NCBI GenBank assembly: GCA_027575765.1
Contig: JANBPT010000418.1
Location: forward strand, 1 to 37,054
From: Tieghemiomyces parasiticus
Taxonomy: Eukaryota > Kickxellomycota > Dimargaritomycetes > Dimargaritales > Dimargaritaceae
DNA length: 37,054 bases
Reading direction: 5' to 3'
Each line of letters opens with the position of its first letter. Position 1 is the stretch's first letter. Shown piece after piece: positions 29,911-37,054 of this stretch. The notes beneath the pieces were generated by a model that was not told the DNA's origin, made no database searches, and saw nothing but the letters and a program-made list of their open reading frames with translations. Both the position numbers and the translations under genes were made by a program.

Positions 29911-32095
29911 GACCTATTGCCTGGTTGTCTCCAATGCATTGGGGTAGTAATAACAAATTACACATGAAGTCGGGAGCGATTTTTTGAAGTAAATAAATGG
30001 AGAGGACACCCGCAGATACAATATTTATAACAGACCCCGCTTCAATTGGGTCGGGCATGGCTCGTTCGGCTCCTGGCTAGGGCCACGGTCTTTACGTTTG
30101 CTTTCCAGAATGATTATAGCCACTGTGTTCTTTGCGGATACCGAGGATAACAGCCTCCTTGGTTGCTTAATCCCAAACGTGTACGTCCAAGCCAACTGCG
30201 CTAAAGCATTCATTGGTGTCTCTTCAGTCCCCACCCACATTCATAGCACGCCATTGCCATTCCGCGGCGCCACACCATCAGAGTGTATTTCTGACTGGCT
30301 ACAGATAAAAAGGCAAAGAAATAGGACATTGGGGTGACACACAGGTATCAGGTTGTATGGGAATGGTGCATTTCCTTCACTCTAGTCGCATGTAATCTGC
30401 CGCACTTTTTGCAACGAGACATACGGCTCTACCACCGTCACAAGGGGGAAGGCTACTGGTGCGCCCCCGTGCCACACAGCGTGTGAAGCTGCACCTCCAT
30501 CTCTCTATCCGTATCCCCTCGTAGCCGCTGCCTTCCTAGCGATGATAGTAGTTTCCACATCACGCCATCTTAACGTCGATGTGGACTCACTGGCATTACA
30601 GTGTAGCGGTGTATTCGAGTATATATTGTAGGAGGCCATATACATTATATGTCCACGCGGAAATTTAGAGGTTAAAGTGGTGGGGTCAATAGAAACTCAC
30701 CTATTTATCACGTTCTAACACGATAGTCAAACGAGTGCCCCCATCAAGGTGAAGCGGCCGTATCGAGAGGTTGGTGGCAGGAGATTAACTCATAAAAACG
30801 CGCCTTCATAAAATTAGTCGAGCTTTAGATGATTAGCCGGTTACACTATACGTGAATCTACAGCGTTCTAGCCCAAGTGACGACAGAGGAAGAAAGCAGC
30901 CGTTAAAGCGTCCCGGGATGAAGCGACTCTTTATCCCAGGCCTAAGCTCACAGCACCATACTGCCCACCACCGCCGACAGCTGGTCCCTATCGTGACCCC
31001 GCGTAAGGCTTGCACGCGCTAGAACAACCGTCTCCTGTCCTCACGGTAGAGAATGGGCGTCGGCTATACCGGGACGCATCTCGGCATGAGGTTCCAGCTT
31101 GAAAGCGACTCCAGGTAACTTCAAGCGTATGATACGCCGCAAAGCCCACCTCCCTTACCCAACACCTCCTCCCCCGGTCTCGGGTCGGATCCATCGCCGG
31201 GCAGGACACTGGGGCTTAGCTGGCTAGCTGACTAGCGGGAAAAGAGAAGAAGAAGAATGGGACCCGACTCGCCCTGGGGCCCTGCGGGTAACGACGCGGG
31301 TACTTCTATCAGTATCAGCAACCAGCACTCCACGTCCCCTCCCCCTCCGCACGCCTACCCCATCAAGGCAACGTTGGATCTCACCAAAGCATGGCTCTAT
31401 CAGCCGACATGTCCCTACGGTGGTGAGAGAGAGAGGGAATACAGCCGAGAAGCACCGCCGACCGCTCACTACAGAGACTGCAACCTGCTTGGGATCCCGC
31501 AAGCCGGGCACCGCCGGTTATCGCAGCAACGCCACAAGGCCAGGGTCTACCGGATGTGGTGTATAGGCGAAGGCGGGGGAAAAGAGGGTCCCGGGCTTCA
31601 TCAGGGCCGCTACACGGGTCCCGGGCGAGGCTTACACCCAATGTGACCTGACTTCGACGCCCGGCCTGCTCCGTGAATCCCCTCTCGTATGCCTGGTTGT
31701 GGCATACTATCCTCACCCACCTGCCCTCGATTGCCCCTCCGTGGACGAAATCACGAGCTGGTCATCTCTACGGACGGACCGAGGGAAGGAGAAGCGCGCC
31801 TTGTCACAATCGGCGGATATGGAAAGTGCACCTCCACTCGCGCCCCCCCCCTGTCGCTGCCCACCACCGACATTAGACCGTGGCTGTTCCTCACTACAGC
31901 CGCCCATCCCTATCGTATAAAATGGCACGACCTCCGCCGGCCACCAACTATCCCATAACCCTTTGCTAGCCACCGTGTAAACACTCCCCGCCCTATACCC
32001 GTCTCCCGATTGCTTCAGTTGTTGCGCTCAGCTGCCCTGCTTACCATCACCTTGCCCACCTGCCGTACCTTCACCTCCCCCTCCTCCCCCACGCT
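29911..32095. other. Gene-poor region, 2.2 kb
   Basis: No gene is supported. Frames at 30988-31209, 31224-31716 and 31257-31646 overlap on both strands and read as Pro/Arg/Ser-rich noise. A short GA repeat lies at about 31425-31437. The last 190 bases are a C-rich promoter leader for the gene at 32096 with a TATA box at 31916. Confidence 0.45.
31916..31922 (+). promoter_or_regulatory. TATA box of the 32096-32296 gene
   Basis: TATAAAA lies 174 bp before the ATG at 32096, followed by a pyrimidine-rich leader. Confidence 0.6.
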
Positions 32096-32296
32096 ATGAA
32101 GTTGTACACCGTACTCGTTCTCGCTGTCCTCCTGTCGGGCGTGGCCATGGCGTCACCTATGCCCGACGCGGATGACGAAGCCTTCCTGTTCACCAAGAAA
32201 GACCTGGCCTCTGCCATGCTAATCGGTGCTAATATGGCGCAGCAGCAGGGTGGCGGTACAGCCCAGGCCGCGAGCGAGCTGAAGTCACCCGCTTGA
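32096..32296 (+). CDS. Small secreted protein, 66 aa
   Basis: Single exon, ATG at 32096 in an ACGCTATGA context. Residues 1-19 (MKLYTVLVLAVLLSGVAMA) are a strong signal peptide. The mature part of about 47 residues starts SPMPDADDEAF (acidic), then TKK (dibasic, possible Kex2-type site), then an Ala/Met-rich helix (DLASAMLIGANMAQQQ) and a GGGTAQAASELKSPA tail. No cysteine. Layout matches the 75-aa protein at 8267-8494 (signal peptide, short polar pro-part, dibasic pair, Ala-rich helix), though sequence identity is too low to call them homologous. The promoter has a TATA box at 174 bp. Likely an abundant secreted peptide of unknown role. Confidence 0.75.
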   Translation: MKLYTVLVLAVLLSGVAMASPMPDADDEAFLFTKKDLASAMLIGANMAQQQGGGTAQAASELKSPA

Positions 32297-32383
32297 CGAG
32301 CCTGGCTGAGCCTCACCCTCCGTACTTTCCGCCGAACTTCCACGGTTTATTCATGTATATACTGCCGTCCGCCACCTGTACCA

Positions 32384-32746
32384 TTAAACAATGTCAGCCC
32401 TCCCGAGGGCCGTTACCAACCCATCTCGTGGATTTTCTAACCAGAGACCGATGAAATGCATTGGGAAGGAGGCGCCGGGCATCAGTTGGAATGCAGCAGG
32501 GGAACGGTAATAGTGACGCAGGGTAACCGTCGGGGAAAGTTTGGCGCCGGGGTGTCGCCCAATCCATTGTACACGGCCCTCCTTAAGAGCGGGGAAGGGG
32601 TCGACTATTCCCGCTGAAGTAACCATACTGGTAATAGCTCCCCGGTATTCGCCACTGGCAACGCGACCTTCGTCTAAAATCGGCACTTCGCTGGTATTCG
32701 ACGGCCGACAGGCGGTGGCGACTTGGCGAACTTACGGGGTGGACAT
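32384..32746 (-). CDS. Possible 105-aa protein with a 45-nt intron
   Basis: Exon 2 (32690-32384) encodes a protein-like frame including EVPILDEGRVASGEYRGAI, then WIGRHPGAKLSPTVTLRHYY and MPGASFPMHFIGLWLENPRD. There is no ATG in this frame before the in-frame stop at 32733-32731. A tiny exon 1 at 32746-32736 (ATG TCC ACC CC, then GTAAGT) joins in phase through an acceptor ATACCAG, giving MSTPEVPILDEG. The intron would be 45 nt, shorter than the others here (120-280 nt), so the model needs transcript support. I do not recognise the family; there is no signal peptide. The gene would converge with the 32096-32296 gene, 87 bp apart, and a TATAAAC at about 32995-33001 lies upstream on the same strand. 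Confidence 0.4.
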
Positions 32747-34035
32747 ACAGTTAGAAGGTGGGTGGTATGTTTAATGGACGTCTGTCGTATCCAGTGTCTA
32801 GTCGCACAGTCGGTCTACATGACTCCGACCGCTCGTTATCAGATAGCCAGGTCGTAAAAAGACCATCCTAGCTAGCGTGCGGTAATGACCTAAAAAGAAG
32901 ATACAGAAGAAGAGCACGCATACAGCCAAAGCAATGTGAAGATAGCCGAACGCGTGATGGTATACAATGGCCTAATGGCAGAAGGGTAGGCCGGTTTATA
33001 AAGTGACCCTAGTCATCCTGGCCGGGCGCTCGTCGCTCGCCCCGTGCTTGCGTTTTCTATCGAAGGCGAGGCATCGCTGTCTCGGGTTGGCGATCCTAAG
33101 CCGGTTTACCATTACCCCGACCACCCCGCGCGATTGGCAATTCGCCCATGCCAACCACCCACCTTCTTGTACAAGGTCGCTTACCTGTTGCATCGTGCTA
33201 ACTGTGGTGGGGGCGATGGGTTGACGGCGCCCAAAGTTGCCGAAGGTACAGTCTATGGAAGCTTGCATGGGTTCGTTCTCCTTCTCTCGCTGTCGACCAT
33301 CAATTGTACGCTATCCCCTCAGTAATATTAATATTAATACTAATAATGCGTGTACGCCATTTGGTATCCGTGAGTTAGTTGGCCCGGCATGTCGCATGGT
33401 ATTCTACCAAGCACTCGGGATACACGCCAGCACATGCCCGATCGATGTCATACTGAATGTTATCTTTTGGCAAGTTGTTAACTTTTTGTCAAACCACCGG
33501 CATCAATTACGCATTAATTTAGGTTAAATAATAATCACATCAACGAACATCCAAACCAATAGTTCCCAATACCGCTTAAGACCCTGACATCCCTGGTCAC
33601 CATCAGTGTATCTTTTTATTCCCAATTGCTATGCATTGTAGTAATGAATGGATGTCCGGTGGTTTCGTTTTTTCCGCTGATGTTCGATTGCGATGGATAA
33701 TGGATTCTCTTTTGGTATTACTTAACGCATCCCAGATATTTTCATCTAAATTGATGACTAATTCCTCTTTCGCCAGAACACCCCTCCCCTCTAGCGACGG
33801 ATAGTGTAAAATACGTTTGGTATACAATATATTTTCACTTTAACAAGAAATTCCTGAATAAAGATCTGCCTATGGCGTTATTCTCTCGGCGACGTTGTCC
33901 ACAACCTTCATAATAACGGTAGCATCATGGCAGGGTACACAAGACATAATATAACACAGTATCTCACCTATTTCTACTATAGTGGCCGCCATAATAAACT
34001 ATTTACTAGAAATGTGACTATCAATACATATTTAT
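32747..34035. other. Intergenic region passing into an AT-rich block
   Basis: Up to about 33300 the sequence is of mixed composition with no supported gene. After 33300 it turns AT-rich, with an ATTAAT-type repeat at about 33325-33345. The minus-strand frame 33827-33603 is 74 codons of reasonable composition but begins at TTG, with no ATG or acceptor I can defend. Confidence 0.45.
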
Positions 34036-34761
34036 TCAATAACAGGTATAATGCTCGTTCAGTGCCCACTTTTCATGTGTATAACAATACTTGCTGTCAC
34101 CGTTAGGGTCGATTTCGCTGAAGCTGCAGGGTCGAAAAACGGTGTCCATTGCCTCTCGAGCTGCCCCCACTTGGGTCGGGCTCCCCATGTCCCAGGTAGG
34201 GCCATTTCGGGTAAGAGTTTCACCCGGAAGAATCGGGTGGGGCTGGGTAATTTGGACACGAGCTGTCCCTGGCGTGGTAAGCAAGCCTACCACACTGCTG
34301 CTACTACCAGAGCGTAATATGGCTGAGCCATATACCGTCCCCTGGGTGGCATGAGCATCTGAACCATGTCCTGATGGTTTATGCTCACAGTAGCCGGTAA
34401 TCTCGTCCTCAGGATTAAGGACAACACGATCAGCGACCCCTCGAAGGTCGCCGTATCGCAAACGAGACTGCTGGATGTGGGTTAAATTGGGGGCAAAGGC
34501 TAGCAAGTGCGAGGCAGTGCAACACCCATGCTCCTCGGAGTCCCCTCTGGAGGCTATCCTGCGATAGGATGACGACGTCGAGTCCAGTTCGCTGGCACGT
34601 CGTCCACGTTGGGGGAACATATCATTTGCCGCCGCAAAATGAGCCCCCAATGGCCCCAGGAGGTCCCTTGGCATGCGCGAGGCAGGAGGTACTGCTGTGT
34701 CTCCAAGGTGAGCACAACTTGGGCAATTGAGGCGGAAATGATAATCGCAAATGTTGGCCAT
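34036..34761 (-). CDS. Hypothetical Cys/His-containing protein, 241 aa
   Basis: The frame is open to 34794, but that codon is TTG. The first ATG is 34761-34759, giving MANICDYHFRLNCPSCAHLG. Cys and His cluster at the two ends: CDYH, CPSCAH near the N terminus and CYTHEKWALNEHYTCY at the C terminus, so a metal-binding arrangement is possible but follows no pattern I know. The middle is Ser/Gly/Thr-rich with GYCEHKPSGHGSDAH. No signal peptide and no membrane segment. The ORF is GC-richer than its flanks, which are strongly AT-rich for more than 500 bp on each side. An uninterrupted 241-codon frame in such surroundings suggests coding, but I have no homology to support it. It could be a domesticated mobile-element remnant, a transferred gene or chance. 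Confidence 0.48.
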   Translation of the reverse strand: MANICDYHFRLNCPSCAHLGDTAVPPASRMPRDLLGPLGAHFAAANDMFPQRGRRASELDSTSSSYRRIASRGDSEEHGCCTASHLLAFAPNLTHIQQSRLRYGDLRGVADRVVLNPEDEITGYCEHKPSGHGSDAHATQGTVYGSAILRSGSSSSVVGLLTTPGTARVQITQPHPILPGETLTRNGPTWDMGSPTQVGAAREAMDTVFRPCSFSEIDPNGDSKYCYTHEKWALNEHYTCY

Positions 34762-36393
34762 AGTGCCAAAAATTGAAAGTATAAAGTGTAACAATTAAAA
34801 GAATAATAAGTTGCAGAAAATCAATTGTATAATTAAAAATGACCTAGTTGGTCAATTACGTTAAGAATATATGGGGCTTAATTGATGTTTATTGATTAGA
34901 AATTTAAGGGTTATATATATTTAATAAAGGCTGGCGTTTGTTATAGTGGCTATTGCTAGATGCAGAGGTGTCCAGTGCAATCGTTCCAGGAGGGCTGGCA
35001 ATGCCAGTGAGAAATAATATCTATACAAAATATAAATAAAACAGCAGAGATATCACTATTGTTTTGATAATTAGTATTTCCCATGGCCCTGTGTACTTGT
35101 AAATTTATGCAATGACTGGCCCAACCTGAGTGTCAGAAAGGTAATGAGCGTGACCATTAGAAAACAGTAATGCAGAAGACCTCCCCTGAAAGTACCACTA
35201 GGAGAACAGCCGCTTGGAATAGCTACTAGCATAGGAATCCACCGGACATGAACACAGCATTTCTCAACCTACACCTGACCAGCAATACCAAATGTTTTTT
35301 TCTAGGGGAAGTCAACATGTATACAGCATAAAAAGATAGGTAGATGAATGAATGGCATTATCACATGTGTTTGGATCAATAATAATGGTCATGCTATGAG
35401 TAATTACCCTTATCTTAGCTCTGTACCGCCAACTTGCCTGATCTGTTGCATATCACTCATTTTTGACCGGCACCTTCACCTCCTTCCTATTGGGGCCTGC
35501 CTTCATTTAGTTCCCCCCCTTTACCAATCTGGTGGATTCACGACTTGCTTATTGCGTCCTGTGCTCAGAACGTATCTTGCCTTGACTAAGACATCCATTA
35601 CTTGACTATTATCCAATTATTACAATTAATGTCACCATACAACAAAAGATCTGCCCAAGCACTACTCAATATTGTGTACCTTATCCCTATACAATCAGTA
35701 TTGAATATATTTATGAGTAAACTTTCACTTCAGTAATTATCACTGATTCATTAAGTTTTTTTCCTGTTAGTCCTTGTTGGTCCAGGTAAGTTTTTGTTTA
35801 TGACAAGACACAGACGTTGGGAGGCTCACAAAATCAACCACCCCTCGTCTGCGACTAACCACCTCACTTTCACGTGGCATCCACACAGCGGTCATCTTGA
35901 GCCGTGGTAACTTCAAATCCATTGGCCCCCTAGGCTTCACGTACTTCTATGCAACCACCGGAGGTCGCATGCTAACCGGTCAAACGCATGACACAACAAC
36001 CTCCCAGTCACTATATCCACCGGGCCCCGGCCTCCCCCAGGTTGCTTCTCCATTTAGTGGCCTGCTATCTCGTGTTACTTAGCCGTGCATAACAATCCTC
36101 ACCGCTGCATGGGCTTCCACCGCTTCAACAAACCACCCCCCTGCCACCTACTTGTTCAGTCGGTACCAAACCCCATTTATCGATGTCGCACTTCCCCCCT
36201 GTCGTCCTCCATCTTCCCCTTCTGATCCCTTCCCCCTTCTCTTCCTACCTCTTTCTTAACGACCCTCTCTTCCTCTCCTTTGACCAATATCTCACTTCTC
36301 TTCTTCTCTCGGCCTTCTATTTCTATCCAGTTTACCATTTCTTTCTTTCATCTTCTTGTGCCGCCACATATCTTCAGACGTTGATTAATCACC
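34762..36393. other. AT-rich then CT-rich intergenic region
   Basis: Bases 34762-35800 are AT-rich, with several TATATAT and AATAAA-like strings and no supported gene. Bases about 36185-36375 are almost entirely C and T on the plus strand, a classic fungal pyrimidine tract just before a start codon, here that of the 36394 gene. Frames at 35348-35605, 35897-36082 and 36183-36422 are not called; the last is a translation of the CT tract. Confidence 0.5.
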
Positions 36394-36858
36394 ATGAAGT
36401 ATCGCCCTGTATCGACCTTTAACACGCCGTTGGACCCTTTTGAAAACCATCGACTATGCTCAACCCTGCTTATCCAGACGATGCGACGAGAGGGCGAACG
36501 TCCGGCAGCGTTTGACATGGCACTACTTTATTATGCTGGATTTCAAGGAAATACGTTCTATTGTGAATCTGAAAAGATCCCCTTTCCGTTTCTCTTTGCC
36601 TATGAAATGGACGGCCGCTTTATTAACATCACCCTCCGTCCGGCCTCTCAACTGACCCATCTGGCCGAGGCGCTCAGTATGGTTCCACTGGTGACGGTTG
36701 TATCCCTTAGTGAAGAAGGCGCCCCACTAATCGATATCTACGTAAAGCGCCCTGAGTGCTCTACCGGGAAGCTCTCCATGCTCAAACCGGATGACCGTGA
36801 TTACGCTGCCAGAACCTACAAGGATGCAATCACCCAGCGTCACGGCCAAGCCATCTGA
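36394..36858 (+). CDS. Hypothetical protein, 154 aa
   Basis: Single exon with ATG at 36394 in a strong CACCATGA context, directly after a 190-bp pyrimidine tract. The 154-aa product is globular by composition: an N-terminal RPVSTFNTPLDPFENHRLCS, a helix TLLIQTMRREGERPAAFDMA, aromatic YYAGFQGNTFY, then hydrophobic strands FPFLFAYEMDGRFINITLRP and a helix-strand part THLAEALSMVPLVTVVSLS, ending in KLSMLKPDDRDYAARTYKDA. No signal peptide, membrane segment or metal motif. I do not recognise a family. Upstream exons are possible but not needed. It is likely cytosolic. The downstream 196 bases to the end of the window show nothing else. Confidence 0.68.
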   Translation: MKYRPVSTFNTPLDPFENHRLCSTLLIQTMRREGERPAAFDMALLYYAGFQGNTFYCESEKIPFPFLFAYEMDGRFINITLRPASQLTHLAEALSMVPLVTVVSLSEEGAPLIDIYVKRPECSTGKLSMLKPDDRDYAARTYKDAITQRHGQAI

Positions 36859-37054
36859 CTCAACCATTTCATAACCTACCTGACCTATTGAGCCTCACCC
36901 CGTTTTGACCGGTCCCTGCGCCACTCTGCTTTTAGGGCTTGCTTTTCTTCAGTATTAACTTGTTTACTGAAGCGACAGCCTAACAGCTCACTTCTCACTG
37001 CGCCTAGCCCTCAGCTCCTCCCTGCGCTATCATCTCAGACTCTCCATTCTTGAC

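Noticed and set aside
33603..33827. 74-codon minus frame of plausible composition
   Set aside because: Starts at TTG, no ATG or defensible splice acceptor; kept only as a note.
36183..36422. 79-codon frame with many Phe, Leu, Ser, Pro
   Set aside because: A direct translation of the CT tract preceding the 36394 gene.
1..37054. CRISPR arrays, insertion sequences, tRNA and rRNA genes
   Set aside because: No spaced direct repeats, no transposase or reverse-transcriptase motifs in any frame, and no tRNA-type T-arm (GGTTCGAATCC-like) in a cloverleaf context were seen by eye; a covariance-model scan would be decisive.

Overview
This window looks like nuclear DNA from a filamentous or otherwise early-diverging fungus. 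The evidence is canonical GT-AG introns (about 45-280 nt, donors mostly GTAAGT/GTGAGT-like), conserved eukaryotic housekeeping genes (PEX6, an OTUD6-type deubiquitinase, a LARP7/Pof8-type RNA-binding protein, a BLCAP/BC10 protein), a Ser/Thr-rich protein with a GPI-type tail, and several short intron-less genes with signal peptides. Keeping BLCAP and LARP7-type genes would fit an early-diverging lineage such as Zoopagomycota/Kickxellomycotina better than a budding yeast. That placement is inference only. I see no tRNA, rRNA, CRISPR array, or recognisable transposon protein.

Layout. 1-64: the first 21 codons of a HAD-like hydrolase leaving the left edge (minus). 1.4-2.9 kb: a two-exon gene for a protein with a signal peptide followed by an F-box-like motif (minus). 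3.6-4.9 kb: an endonuclease/exonuclease/phosphatase (EEP) enzyme (minus). 5.4-13.5 kb: a gene-poor stretch with four small secreted-protein genes, three of them on the minus strand and sharing a predicted beta-alpha-beta-beta-alpha-beta pattern like subtilisin propeptides/I9 inhibitors. 15.3-18.5 kb: a divergent pair, OTUD6-type (minus, three exons) and LARP7/Pof8-type (plus, three exons). 18.5-21.2 kb: no gene seen. 21.4-22.0 kb: GPI-type wall protein. 23.1-23.7 kb: BLCAP homologue with a 14-nt first coding exon. 24.4-29.2 kb: PEX6 (1389 aa, one exon) with a possible small divergent spliced gene beside it. 29.4-37.0 kb: sparse, with two small secreted proteins, a possible 105-aa spliced gene, a GC-richer ORF inside an AT-rich block, and a 154-aa protein of unknown function.

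Two promoter styles are visible. Genes for secreted proteins mostly have a TATA-like element roughly 60-200 bp before the ATG; the housekeeping genes do not show one. The genes do not form a pathway. The coherent theme is a set of secreted proteins, including a likely family of stand-alone I9-like folds, scattered between ordinary housekeeping genes. The items most worth following are the I9-like family, the LARP7-type protein without a visible La motif, the fungal BLCAP, and the F-box protein with a signal peptide.
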